This document shows, piece after piece, positions 1-8,319 of a stretch of 64,000 bases of DNA. The notes below the pieces were generated by a model. It was not told the DNA's origin. It did not search any database and worked only from the letters and a program-made list of their open reading frames with translations. Positions within the stretch are counted from its first letter, which is position 1; every line of letters begins with the position of its first letter. Origin of the DNA: Virgibacillus_R byunsanensis (GTDB lineage: Bacteria > Bacillota > Bacilli > Bacillales > Amphibacillaceae); contig NZ_JBHTKJ010000012.1 in NCBI RefSeq assembly GCF_042675965.1, positions 124,001-188,000 of the forward strand. Direction: 5' to 3'. The translations under genes and the position numbers were made by a program.

Positions 1-904
1 TTAATGCACCGAACAAAATTGCAGCGAGCACCACACCAAATGCTGTATTTGCACCAAGCAATGCTACAGCAATCCCATCAAATCCTAGATTTGTAAATCC
101 AGATTTTACATTTAAATTACCGAAAGTACCGAGACCTTCCATAGATCCAGCCAATCCAGCAAAGATCCCAGAAATAACCATTGCTAATATAATATTTTTT
201 GGTACATTCATTCCGGAATATTTTGAAGCATGCTTATTAAAGCCAACGGATCTTAGCTCAAAACCTACTGCTGTTCTTTCAATAATAAACCACATAATTA
301 CTGCTGCAAATAATGCAATTAAGATACCATAATGCATACGTGAGAAATAAGTTAAACCTTGTAACCATTCAGATGCTAATGATGCCGAGGCTGCAACTTT
401 TTCTGTTTTGTCTTCATTGTCTGAAAGAACATTTCTCACAATAGAATTTGCACTGTACAAAGCTACATAATTCAACATAATCGTTACAATAACCTCATGT
501 ACGCCCAATCTTGCTTTTAATAGACCAGGTATAAAACCCCATATAGCACCAGCCAGTGCTGCCACGATAATAGCTAAAGGTAAGTGTATAATCATTGGAG
601 CTTCAAATGATGTCCCAATCCATACTGCTGCAAGCCAACCAATAATCACCTGGCCTTCAGCACCTATATTAAATAAACCAGCTCGAAAGGCAAATGCAAC
701 AGCTAAACCTGTCAGTATATATGGTGTTACTTGTCTAACCGTTTCTCCAAAAACATAAAGATCCCCAAAAGCACCTTCCCATAATGCAGCATAACCATGG
801 ATAGGGTTATAACCAAAAATCAACATGATGATAGCACCTGCTACTAACCCTAAAAAGACAGATATGAGTGGTATTAGTATGTTAAACGCTTTATTTGAAG
901 TCAC
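1..904 (-). CDS. nupP: Nucleoside ABC transporter permease NupP-like, 3' end outside window
   Basis: Membrane permease of a BMP-type (basic membrane protein) ABC importer, of the branched-chain/ribose permease superfamily; in B. subtilis the NupNOPQ system imports guanosine. Translation starts at a GTG whose G is also the last base of the nupO stop (TAG/GTG overlap of 1 nt), so the two are translationally coupled. About 301 codons are visible. They begin VTSNKAFNILIPLISVFLG and contain many hydrophobic segments; the conserved stretch NIGAEGQVIIGWLAA is present, followed by a GLAGSMEGLGTFG loop near the edge. The gene runs off the window, so a second permease (nupQ) is expected beyond but not seen. 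Substrate is inferred from family and neighbours. Confidence 0.92.
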   Translation of the reverse strand, partial: MTSNKAFNILIPLISVFLGLVAGAIIMLIFGYNPIHGYAALWEGAFGDLYVFGETVRQVTPYILTGLAVAFAFRAGLFNIGAEGQVIIGWLAAVWIGTSFEAPMIIHLPLAIIVAALAGAIWGFIPGLLKARLGVHEVIVTIMLNYVALYSANSIVRNVLSDNEDKTEKVAASASLASEWLQGLTYFSRMHYGILIALFAAVIMWFIIERTAVGFELRSVGFNKHASKYSGMNVPKNIILAMVISGIFAGLAGSMEGLGTFGNLNVKSGFTNLGFDGIAVALLGANTAFGVVLAAILFGAL

Positions 905-2430
905 TACTCTGCACCTGCCTTTTCTTTGTTACTACCAGCCATTAATAATCCTAGTTCTTGTTCATTTGTATCTTCAGGTTTTACATTTGCTACAATTTCC
1001 CCATCAAATATGACAGCAATTCGATCACTAACATCTAAAATTTCATCTAATTCAAAAGACATTAATAATACTGCTCTTCCCTTGTCCCGTTCTTCAATTA
1101 ATTTATTATGAATGAATTCAATTGCTCCAACATCTAAACCTCTAGTTGGCTGAGCAGCTATTAATAGATCAGGTGAACGGTCAATTTCACGACTTATTAT
1201 TGCTTTTTGCTGATTACCACCAGATAATGCTCTAGCAGGTGTGTAAACATCTGGTGTACGAACATCATATTCTTCAATAAGAGCTTTTGCCTTTTCATAA
1301 ATTTCTTTATAGTTTAAAACACCATTTTTGGAATACGGCTTTTGATAATAGGTTTGTAAAACAATATTTTCACCAATAGGAAAATCAAGTACAAGTCCAT
1401 ATTTATGCCGGTCTTGTGGTATATGCGCTAAACCACTTTCCGTAACTTTGCGTGGCGATAAATTGGTTATATTTTTATCTTTTAACTTTATAGACCCGGA
1501 GTGTGACTTTGTTAACCCAGTAATTGCTTCAATTAATTCAGTTTGACCATTTCCATCAATACCTGCTAAACCAACAATTTCTCCTGCTCGCACGTCAAGA
1601 TTTAATCCTTTAACCGTATCTACTTTTCTAGTATCTCTTACAAATAGATTTTCAATATTAAGCACTGTTTCTTTCGGTTCGGCTGGTGCTTTTTTCGTTT
1701 CAAAACTTACTTCACGTCCAACCATCAACGATGCAAGTTCTGTCACTGTTGTATCTGGAATATTTAAAGTACCAATTCCTTTTCCTTTACGGATAACGGT
1801 AACCCTGTCACATGCTTGCATTATTTCTTTCAATTTGTGTGTAATTAAAATGATAGACTTTCCTTCTGCTATTAATGAGTTCATAATTTCCATTAGTTCA
1901 GAAATTTCTTGTGGAGTCAGTACAGCAGTTGGTTCATCCAATATTAGTACATCCGCACCTCGATAAAGTGTTTTAAGAATTTCTACCCGCTGCTGCATAC
2001 CTACAGATATATCACTAATTTTTGCAGTTGCATCGACCCTAAGTCCATATCTATCAGATAACTCCTGTATTTCTTTTTCTGCTTTTTTTATATTAACCCC
2101 ACCAAATTTAGTGGGTTCATTACCTAGAATAATATTTTGTGTAACAGTAAAAGGTTCTACTAACATGAAATGCTGGTGAACCATACCAATTCCTAAATCG
2201 TTTGCAGCATTAGGGTCGGTAATATTTACCTTCTGACCATTAACCCGAATTTCTCCTTTTTCAGGTTGGTATAAACCAAAAAGAACGTTCATCAAAGTAG
2301 ATTTTCCAGCACCATTCTCACCTAACAATGCATGAATTTCTCCTTTTTTCAATTGAACAGTTATATTATCATTTGCAACGATACCAGGAAATTCCTTACG
2401 TATATTTAGCATTTCTATAACGTAATCCAC
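904..2430 (-). CDS. nupO: Nucleoside ABC transporter ATP-binding protein (tandem ATPase)
   Basis: Cytoplasmic ATPase that powers the importer formed with NupN and the permeases. The 508-residue protein carries two ABC cassettes, as expected for this sugar/nucleoside-type family. The first has a canonical Walker A (GENGAGKST, about residue 37), a signature-like ISVGMQQRVEI and Walker B LILDEPTAVLT. The second has a degenerate Walker A (GIDGNGQTE), signature LSGGNQQKAIISRE and a Walker B region LLIAAQPTRGLD. The degenerate second site is normal for the family. Start is GTG, with AAAGGAG about 9 nt upstream; an ATG just before it is in another frame. It sits between nupN and nupP and is coupled to nupP by a 1 nt overlap. 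Confidence 0.95.
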   Translation of the reverse strand: MDYVIEMLNIRKEFPGIVANDNITVQLKKGEIHALLGENGAGKSTLMNVLFGLYQPEKGEIRVNGQKVNITDPNAANDLGIGMVHQHFMLVEPFTVTQNIILGNEPTKFGGVNIKKAEKEIQELSDRYGLRVDATAKISDISVGMQQRVEILKTLYRGADVLILDEPTAVLTPQEISELMEIMNSLIAEGKSIILITHKLKEIMQACDRVTVIRKGKGIGTLNIPDTTVTELASLMVGREVSFETKKAPAEPKETVLNIENLFVRDTRKVDTVKGLNLDVRAGEIVGLAGIDGNGQTELIEAITGLTKSHSGSIKLKDKNITNLSPRKVTESGLAHIPQDRHKYGLVLDFPIGENIVLQTYYQKPYSKNGVLNYKEIYEKAKALIEEYDVRTPDVYTPARALSGGNQQKAIISREIDRSPDLLIAAQPTRGLDVGAIEFIHNKLIEERDKGRAVLLMSFELDEILDVSDRIAVIFDGEIVANVKPEDTNEQELGLLMAGSNKEKAGAE

Positions 2431-2552
2431 TCATGTTCACTCCTTTAATTTAATAGGCCTATTTATGGGAACCATTATAAAAATAGCCAAATAAAGAGGG
2501 CTGGAACTTCTCTTTATTTGATGATCTTTATTACCCAGTTTTATAAGGGAGA

Positions 2553-2576
2553 AAAGGCTGGTTGTTCCAGCCCTTT
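2553..2576 (-). terminator. Hairpin between nupN and nupO (attenuator-like)
   Basis: On the minus strand a GGCTGG/CCAGCC stem (arms 2556-2561 and 2567-2572) with a 5 nt loop is followed by TTTTCTCCC. A second copy of the gggctggaac arm at about 2499-2508 could form an alternative, longer hairpin. Position directly after the binding-protein gene suggests partial termination that keeps nupN expression above that of the ATPase and permeases; this role is inferred. Confidence 0.45.
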
Positions 2577-2590
2577 CCCTTTAATAAATA

Positions 2591-3673
2591 CTATAATGAT
2601 GATTCAAAAGATTCTAATTCATCACGTGTTTGTGGAACTTCAACGTCACCATTAATAATTTGTTCTTTCCAATTATCAATTTCAGTTACAATATCGTCAG
2701 TAAGTGCTTCTTCGTTTGTTTTTGCAGCACTAACACCTTCATCAGCTAATCCAAATTCAACAATTTCGCCACCCGGGAACTCACCATTTACTCCTAGGTT
2801 ACTTACTTCCTGTACAGAAGTATCCACACGTTTAACCATTGAAGTCAACGTAACATTGTGATCTCCAATTTCTCCTTCTTCATATTGATCACGGTCAACA
2901 CCGATAACCCATACTTGACGGTCAGGATCATTTTGTTTAATGTCTTTTGCTTGAGCAAACACACCATTACCTGCAGCACCTGCAGCATGATAAATAACAT
3001 CTGCGCCATCATTATACATACGAGTTGCGATTAATTTTCCACTGTCTGCAGAACTAAAATCACCAACGTACTGAATATCCACTTCGATATCAGGGTTTAC
3101 AGATTTTGCACCAGCTACAAAGCCAGCTTCAAATTTATTAATTAAATCAGAATCAACCCCACCAACAAATCCTAATTGATCTGACTCTGTTTTCATTGCT
3201 GCTGCTACACCTACTAGGAAAGATCCTTCATGCTCAGCAAATGTTATGCTAGCAACATTTGGTGCATCAACTACAGTGTCGACAATTGCAAAATTTGTAT
3301 CTGGATATTGCCCTGCAACATCACTTACTGCATCTTCAAGCAAGAAACCAATTCCAAAAACTAAGTTGTAATCATCGCGAACAAGACTTGTTAAGTTTGG
3401 TAAATAGTCTGATGCATCATTTGATTGAGCATAGTCAAATCCTTCACCCTTAGATAGATCGTGCTCTTCTCCCCAAGCTTGTAAACCTTCCCATGCAGAT
3501 TGGTTAAATGATTTATCATCTACACCGCCTTCGTCTGTTACAATAGCAGCAGTGTAATCAGGTGCATCACCTTCACTACCATTATCAACATCTGATCCAC
3601 CGCCACAAGCTGCGAGAATCATTCCAATACTTACAAATAAAGCAAATAAGAACATTAATTTACGGTTTTTCAA
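2591..3673 (-). CDS. nupN: BMP-family nucleoside-binding lipoprotein
   Basis: Extracytoplasmic substrate-binding lipoprotein of a nucleoside ABC importer (PnrA/BMP family, cf. B. subtilis NupN). The N-terminus has a short positive stretch (KNRK), a hydrophobic signal segment and the lipobox LAAC, followed by a GGGSD linker typical of secreted Firmicutes lipoproteins. BMP hallmarks are visible: TDEGGVDDKSFNQSAWEGLQ near the mature N-terminus, FAEHEGSFLVGVAA, and GVDRDQYEEG. I place the start at TTG 3673 (MKNRKLMF...), because GGGGG lies 8 nt before it; a TTG at 3688 would add five residues but has no ribosome site. The mature protein is acidic. The upstream gene encodes a GntR regulator. Confidence 0.94.
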   Translation of the reverse strand: MKNRKLMFLFALFVSIGMILAACGGGSDVDNGSEGDAPDYTAAIVTDEGGVDDKSFNQSAWEGLQAWGEEHDLSKGEGFDYAQSNDASDYLPNLTSLVRDDYNLVFGIGFLLEDAVSDVAGQYPDTNFAIVDTVVDAPNVASITFAEHEGSFLVGVAAAMKTESDQLGFVGGVDSDLINKFEAGFVAGAKSVNPDIEVDIQYVGDFSSADSGKLIATRMYNDGADVIYHAAGAAGNGVFAQAKDIKQNDPDRQVWVIGVDRDQYEEGEIGDHNVTLTSMVKRVDTSVQEVSNLGVNGEFPGGEIVEFGLADEGVSAAKTNEEALTDDIVTEIDNWKEQIINGDVEVPQTRDELESFESSL

Positions 3674-3721
3674 TCTAAATACCCCCAATTTTTAATTGTT
3701 AAATTTTGACTAACTCACGAC

Positions 3722-3748
3722 TTACAACAATTCAACACGTTTGTCCAC
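3722..3748 (-). CDS. Possible 8-codon leader peptide upstream of nupN
   Basis: A strong ribosome site AGGAGGTG (3752-3759 on the + strand as cacctcct) precedes GTG at 3748, which opens a reading frame of eight codons, MDKRVELL, ending in TAA. Such a good site with no long gene behind it is unusual. It could be a leader peptide for the nup operon or a decayed start. There is no direct evidence of expression. Confidence 0.25.
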   Translation of the reverse strand: MDKRVELL

Positions 3749-3798
3749 AATCACCTCCTAAAATTTTAGATTGACTATAATGCAAAACTCCAAACCCT

Positions 3799-4524
3799 TT
3801 ATGTGCGTTTTCTTAAAACATGAAAACTAAACACATCTGAACGGAAATAGTTAGCTGAGTATAAGACTGGCTCATCCTCATCTGTATAATGCATTTGTTT
3901 TAACAATAATAATGACTGTTCGGGATCACATTTCAAAACCTCGAATATACGGTCATGAAACCCAATTGGTTCAATATATGTTACTGCATAGGCTATTCGT
4001 TTACCAGCATATTTTTCCAATAATTTAAACAACGAATCTTCTTTATTCATAAATTCCATTGGAACTAACCCTTCAGGAATTTTATCAATACAAAATACAA
4101 CTGGTTCATTGTCTGCTGTACGTAAGCGCTCTATTTTAGCAACTGAATGTACATTTTTCGGTGAAAATCGTCTGAAATCATCCTCAGTAGCTTCCTGAAT
4201 TTCAGTGGATAGATATTGTGAACCTGGTTCTTTTCCAGATTGTTCTATCGTATAAGTAACACTGTTTAATTGCTCAATACCTGATGAAAAAATTGGTTTG
4301 GGATTAACAAAAGTACCTACTCCATGTCTTCTTGTAACTACATTTTCTTCTTCAAGAATTCGTAGAGCTTCTCTAAGTGTAGCTCGAGATATTCCTAAAT
4401 TTTTTGATAGTTGAAATTCAGAAGGAAGTTTTTCCTTTTCTTTATAGGTACCGCTTTCAATATCTCTTTTAATAACCTCGATAACTTGTAAATATAAATG
4501 ACGTGAATCTAATTTTATAGACAT
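3799..4524 (-). CDS. ymfC: GntR/HutC-family transcriptional regulator (YmfC-like)
   Basis: DNA-binding repressor-type regulator. N-terminal winged helix of the GntR class spans roughly residues 3-72, with SEFQLSKNLGISRATLREAL and a wing RRHGVGTFV; the rest is a UTRA-type ligand-binding domain (KIERLRTADNEPVVFCIDKIP). Start ATG 4524 is chosen since AGGAGG lies 10 nt upstream; the frame could extend seven codons further to a TTG. Its stop is just upstream of the nupN leader, so it probably controls, and may be co-transcribed with, the nucleoside importer; this is inferred from position. Located after ftsK as in B. subtilis. Confidence 0.92.
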   Translation of the reverse strand: MSIKLDSRHLYLQVIEVIKRDIESGTYKEKEKLPSEFQLSKNLGISRATLREALRILEEENVVTRRHGVGTFVNPKPIFSSGIEQLNSVTYTIEQSGKEPGSQYLSTEIQEATEDDFRRFSPKNVHSVAKIERLRTADNEPVVFCIDKIPEGLVPMEFMNKEDSLFKLLEKYAGKRIAYAVTYIEPIGFHDRIFEVLKCDPEQSLLLLKQMHYTDEDEPVLYSANYFRSDVFSFHVLRKRT

Positions 4525-4840
4525 AACATGTTGGCCTCCTATCAACCTTAAAAACTTAACAATGCAAAGTTTTAGGTTTAAAACTTTTCCGAATATTTAG
4601 GATGAAAGCGATTTTATATTTTAATAAAAAATTTGAGAGATCTGACCTCTGACGTATGACTCTACTATCCAAAAATAAATATAACACTTTTTAATACATA
4701 AATAAATAGATCTAGTACAAATTTCTTAAAAGTCAAACTGATTCAACATAGTTAAACGGACATTAAATATCCTTGGAGAATACTGTAAAAATACACTCCA
4801 AAGATTATTATTGTCCGTCATTAATGTTAATTAATCCATT
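4525..4840. other. Intergenic region between ftsK and ymfC
   Basis: 316 bp with no coding sequence. It holds a long imperfect hairpin next to the ftsK stop (separate entry). Close to ymfC there is a 6 bp inverted repeat, aaactt (4552-4557) and aagttt (4567-4572), around ttaacaatgc; the nupN upstream region also has TTTGCATT. These could be binding sites for YmfC, but they are short and AT-rich. No convincing sigma-A promoter was found. Confidence 0.6.
4757..4817 (-). terminator. Long imperfect hairpin downstream of ftsK
   Basis: Arms 4757-4778 and 4796-4817 pair at 18 of 22 positions, with the perfect ends CGGACA/TGTCCG and CTTGGAG-like inner part and a 17 nt loop. Only three T residues follow on the minus strand, so it is a poor classical rho-independent terminator, but its place 24 nt after the ftsK stop suggests a transcript 3' end. 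Confidence 0.45.
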
Positions 4841-7129
4841 CTATGAAGATTTTTCCTCTGTTACTTGAGAAATTAAAACGGTACGAGGTTTACTTCCTTC
4901 ATATGGTCCAACGATTCCTCTGTCTTCCATTGCATCAATTAATCTAGCTGCACGCGTGTATCCGATACGGAATCTACGTTGAAGCATGGATACACTGGCA
5001 CTATTCATTTCTGTAATCAGTTGGACTGCATCATCGTATAATTCATCATCAACCTCAGATTTTACTTCACTCGTCTCCTCAGGTATCATTTCTTCCTGAT
5101 AAGCCGCTTTTTGTTGTTCGATACAGTGATCTACAATTCGCTCTACCTCTTCATCAGATAAGAAAGCACCCTGTACTCTAGTTGGTTTTGATGACCCAAC
5201 AGGCATAAATAGCATGTCACCCCGCCCAAGAAGCTTTTCAGCGCCACCAGAATCTAGAATCGTTCGTGAATCAGTTTGAGATGAAACGCTAAATGCAATT
5301 CGTGACGGAATGTTAGCTTTAATCACACCTGTTATAACATCAACAGATGGTCGTTGCGTAGCAATAATCAAATGAATTCCAGCAGCTCTGGCCATTTGTG
5401 CTAATCTGGTAATTGCGTCCTCTACATCACTGGATGCAACCATCATCAGATCTGCTAACTCATCAACCAATACGACAATATAAGGTAAATTAGGTTGGTT
5501 TTCTTCATCAGATGTTTGATTATATTTTCGAATGTATTCATTATATCCTTCAATATTTCTGGTGCCTGTGTCTGAGAAAAGATCATATCTTCTTTCCATT
5601 TCAGAAACAACTTTCTTCAATGCTCTAGAAGCTTTTTTAGGATCTGTGACAACAGGTGCTAATAAATGTGGTATGCCGTTATATACATTTAACTCTACTT
5701 TTTTAGGGTCAATCATCATCATTTTAACTTCATGTGGTTTAGCACGCATTAGAATAGTCGTAATGATACCATTCACACATACACTTTTTCCGCTTCCTGT
5801 TGCACCTGCAATTAATAAATGGGGCATTTTATTTAATTCAGAAACAACCGCATCCCCTGATATATCACGACCTAATGCAAATAATAGTTTTGATGTTTTG
5901 CTAGCTACAGTCGTATCTAATACCTCACGCAACGATACCATTGCTATTTCTTGATTAGGAACCTCAATCCCAACCGCCGATTTACCAGGAATTGGTGCTT
6001 CAATACGAATATCCTTGGCAGCCAAAGCAAGTGCTAAATCATCATGCAGCCCAACAATCTTACTCACTTTCACACCTGCTTCAGGGTAAACCTCATATTT
6101 CGTCACTGCAGGTCCAACATGAACTTTTGTAACTCTAGCTTTTACCCCGAAACTATTAAATGTTCGTTCTAGTTTTCTTACAGTGGCTTGTATATGGGAT
6201 TTTTCTTGCTGTTGGGAATTATGTGCTGGCTCCGTTAATAAATTTGGTGATGGGAGCTCATACTCATAATTCTCTGACTCAGTCATGGGTAATGTACTTG
6301 GCAACTCTTCTTCAGTTGCCTCTTCTTGTTCAGCAGTAGTATCTTCTAGTTCCATAGGTTTACTCGTATCTACTTCGTCTTTATACGTCGTATCAAACGA
6401 GTAAGCAACATCTGTGAAATCCTGAATAACAGGTTCTTCATCCATCGATTGTTCAACAGGTGCAGCGTCTTCAAATTCCTCTTCATCTCTAGCATCTCTG
6501 CGACTTTGTCTAGCCTGTTTCATTTTTTCTCCCCATGATTTTACAGTAGTCATCACTTTGTTCATTGTTTTAGAGAAAAAATCACCTAATGAAAATTCCG
6601 TTAAAAATATAATTCCTATTAGAATAGAAAAAACGGCGACAATTTTCGCACCTACAGAGGAAAATAAATAATAACAAAATGCAAAAAGTATTGCTCCTAT
6701 CATGCCGCCACCAGTCTGCGCTGAACTTCCTTGTCCATCCATATAGGCAAAAAAGTTATTCCAAGTTGCTTTTATAATAGATGTGTCCTCTAATGTGATT
6801 AGTAATCGCTCAAAAGATTGAATATGTGTTAATAATAAAGCTCCAACAAGTATGATACAAAAACCAATAACTTTTTTATGTGTGAAATCCGGGTACCGTC
6901 GTTTAACAAGTAAAATGATACCTGTAATTAGTAGAAATAAGGAAGCCACAAAATACCAAATTCCTAGAAAAAACCTGAAAATATATTCTAATCCACCTGG
7001 GATTGCGCCATCACTTATTGCACTAGCACCACTACCAAATATAGCTAGAAAAATAAAGAGTAATCCCAACAATTCAAATTTCACTTGTTTTTTTAACTGC
7101 TTTTTCTTTTTCCGGCGCTTTTTCGCCAT
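4841..7129 (-). CDS. spoIIIE: DNA translocase FtsK/SpoIIIE
   Basis: Membrane-anchored hexameric DNA pump that moves chromosome through the division or sporulation septum. The 762-residue product begins with a lysine/arginine-rich tip (MAKKRRKKKKQLKK), has four or more membrane segments in the first ~180 residues, an acidic linker (~residues 210-310), then the motor: alpha/beta domain with Walker A GATGSGKS at about 442-449 and Walker B VVLVDELADLM, and a C-terminal gamma winged helix (residues ~695-755, RRFRIGYTRAARLIDAMEDRGIV split over that region) that reads orienting DNA motifs. Start ATG 7129 follows AGAGGTG by 6 nt. B. subtilis also carries a paralogue (sftA); neighbours tepA, ylzJ and ymfC identify this one as the SpoIIIE locus. 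Confidence 0.97.
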   Translation of the reverse strand: MAKKRRKKKKQLKKQVKFELLGLLFIFLAIFGSGASAISDGAIPGGLEYIFRFFLGIWYFVASLFLLITGIILLVKRRYPDFTHKKVIGFCIILVGALLLTHIQSFERLLITLEDTSIIKATWNNFFAYMDGQGSSAQTGGGMIGAILFAFCYYLFSSVGAKIVAVFSILIGIIFLTEFSLGDFFSKTMNKVMTTVKSWGEKMKQARQSRRDARDEEEFEDAAPVEQSMDEEPVIQDFTDVAYSFDTTYKDEVDTSKPMELEDTTAEQEEATEEELPSTLPMTESENYEYELPSPNLLTEPAHNSQQQEKSHIQATVRKLERTFNSFGVKARVTKVHVGPAVTKYEVYPEAGVKVSKIVGLHDDLALALAAKDIRIEAPIPGKSAVGIEVPNQEIAMVSLREVLDTTVASKTSKLLFALGRDISGDAVVSELNKMPHLLIAGATGSGKSVCVNGIITTILMRAKPHEVKMMMIDPKKVELNVYNGIPHLLAPVVTDPKKASRALKKVVSEMERRYDLFSDTGTRNIEGYNEYIRKYNQTSDEENQPNLPYIVVLVDELADLMMVASSDVEDAITRLAQMARAAGIHLIIATQRPSVDVITGVIKANIPSRIAFSVSSQTDSRTILDSGGAEKLLGRGDMLFMPVGSSKPTRVQGAFLSDEEVERIVDHCIEQQKAAYQEEMIPEETSEVKSEVDDELYDDAVQLITEMNSASVSMLQRRFRIGYTRAARLIDAMEDRGIVGPYEGSKPRTVLISQVTEEKSS

Positions 7130-7169
7130 TTTATTCACCTCTATCACAGTAAGCCATTACATGAATAGC

Positions 7170-7198
7170 AAACCCCTGTCATTCATAGACAAGGGTTT
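7170..7198 (-). promoter_or_regulatory. Hairpin in the 5' leader of ftsK
   Basis: On the minus strand AAACCCTTGTC (7188-7198) and GACAGGGGTTT (7170-7180) form an 11 bp stem with one G-T pair and a 7 nt loop. It lies between the candidate ftsK promoter and the ribosome site. A run of only three T residues follows. It may be the ylzJ transcript end, an attenuator, or a 5' stabiliser. Confidence 0.5.
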
Positions 7199-7220
7199 CT
7201 ACTATTGTATAGTTAATTGC

Positions 7221-7248
7221 ATTATATCATATATTGACTTTGTGTCAT
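7221..7248 (-). promoter_or_regulatory. Candidate sigma-A promoter of ftsK
   Basis: Minus strand reads ATGACA (7243-7248, 5/6 to TTGACA), 16 bp, TATAAT (7221-7226, perfect). It lies at the ylzJ stop codon and would give a leader of roughly 80 nt before the ftsK start. Confidence 0.62.
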
Positions 7249-7254
7249 TAAAGA

Positions 7255-7461
7255 TTAGGTGATTTTTGTTCCAGGAAGAAAGTTTTCATCTAAAAAATCT
7301 TTTGGATCTGTAGAAAGAAGTTGTAGCAACTGATAGGATCCATCCTCGACTTGCTCTACGTACATTGACTTTCCTTGAACAGATATAAAATGTCGATTGG
7401 AAAAAGTATCTTGATTAGTGGGAAAGATATCTGATTCAGCTAATGGTGTATACAAAATCAT
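7255..7461 (-). CDS. ylzJ: YlzJ-like small protein
   Basis: 68-residue soluble protein of the YlzJ family, function unknown. Typical opening MILYTPLAESDIFP and a central VQGKSMYVEQVEDGSYQLLQ are visible. Its ATG overlaps the tepA stop by 4 nt (ATGA), so it is translated with tepA, as in B. subtilis where it lies between tepA and spoIIIE. Confidence 0.85.
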   Translation of the reverse strand: MILYTPLAESDIFPTNQDTFSNRHFISVQGKSMYVEQVEDGSYQLLQLLSTDPKDFLDENFLPGTKIT

Positions 7462-8207
7462 TGAATCACCTTCTCTTCTTCAACCTTCATATTCTGGATC
7501 ATTTCATTTACTTTTTTCATTGCTTCATTTACTCCACCAACACCGTCAATTAATCCGTATTCAACAGCGTCATGTCCAATTACATTGGTTCCAATATCCC
7601 TCGTTAAATTACCTTTGGCAAACATAAGCTCTTTGAATTTCTCCTCCGCTATATTGGAGTGGTTTACGACAAAATTTATAACCCTTTCTTGCATTTTATC
7701 TAGATATTCAAACGTCTGTGGAACCCCAATGACGAGTCCTGTTAGTCTAACAGGATGGATCGTCATCGTTGCAGTTGGTACTATAAAAGAGTGATCTGTT
7801 GCAACGGCAATCGGAACACCAATTGAATGCCCCCCTCCAAGTACAATAGATACAGTTGGTTTGGAAATAGAAGCAATCATTTCTGATAAAGCAAGGCCTG
7901 CCTCTACGTCACCGCCAACTGTATTCAATAAAATAATTAACCCTTCAATTTTAGGATTTTGTTCAATAGCGATTAATTGTGGTAATAGATGTTCGTATTT
8001 CGTTGTCTTGTTCTGTGGTGGTAACTGTACATGACCTTCAACCTGACCGATAATCGAAAGTACATGTATATTCGAATCGGGAGCCTGTGGTACATTAGAT
8101 TGACCTAACTGCTGTATCTTATTAACAAGGGATGATGCGTTGTTTTGCTGATCCTGGTTCTGATCTTCTTTTTTTGGTGTACCTTTATTTGATGTATCTT
8201 CATTCAT
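7458..8207 (-). CDS. tepA: Translocation-enhancing protein TepA (ClpP-like serine protease)
   Basis: Cytoplasmic member of the ClpP/signal-peptide-peptidase-like fold; in B. subtilis TepA has been linked to pre-protein translocation and spore germination. The 249-residue protein has a low-complexity, Gln/Asn-rich first 45 residues, then the crotonase/ClpP core: LLNTVGGDVEAGLALSEMI, the nucleophile region GGGHSIGVPIAVAT with Ser, and TIHPVRLTG with the presumed catalytic His. ATG start follows AAAAGGAG. The gene upstream is dapA with a strong terminator, so tepA must have its own promoter. The RNase J2 gene that lies between dapA and tepA in B. subtilis is not here. Confidence 0.93.
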   Translation of the reverse strand: MNEDTSNKGTPKKEDQNQDQQNNASSLVNKIQQLGQSNVPQAPDSNIHVLSIIGQVEGHVQLPPQNKTTKYEHLLPQLIAIEQNPKIEGLIILLNTVGGDVEAGLALSEMIASISKPTVSIVLGGGHSIGVPIAVATDHSFIVPTATMTIHPVRLTGLVIGVPQTFEYLDKMQERVINFVVNHSNIAEEKFKELMFAKGNLTRDIGTNVIGHDAVEYGLIDGVGGVNEAMKKVNEMIQNMKVEEEKVIQ

Positions 8208-8285
8208 GTAAGAACACTCCTTTTCTATGTTCGTCCTTACATAGTAGTATGATCGAATTATTTTTTTACATGCGAAAATCTAACC

Positions 8286-8316
8286 AAAAAAATTACCGGC
8301 CGCTAAGCCGATAACC
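8286..8316 (-). terminator. Rho-independent terminator of the dpaA-dapA operon
   Basis: Minus strand TTATCGGC and GCCGGTAA arms (8307-8314, 8293-8300) with a 6 nt loop, followed by seven T residues. Begins 4 nt after the dapA stop. Confidence 0.88.
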
Positions 8317-8319
8317 TTT

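Noticed and set aside
3690..3798. Purine riboswitch before nupN
   Set aside because: No purine-aptamer core pattern was visible and the leader is too short once the ymfC stop is counted.
5532..5954. 140-codon plus-strand frame opposite the ftsK motor
   Set aside because: Antisense shadow over the Walker A region; no initiation signals.
6852..7262. 136-codon plus-strand frame opposite ftsK's N-terminus
   Set aside because: Antisense of the membrane-helix-coding region, which gives long open frames by composition; no promoter or ribosome site.
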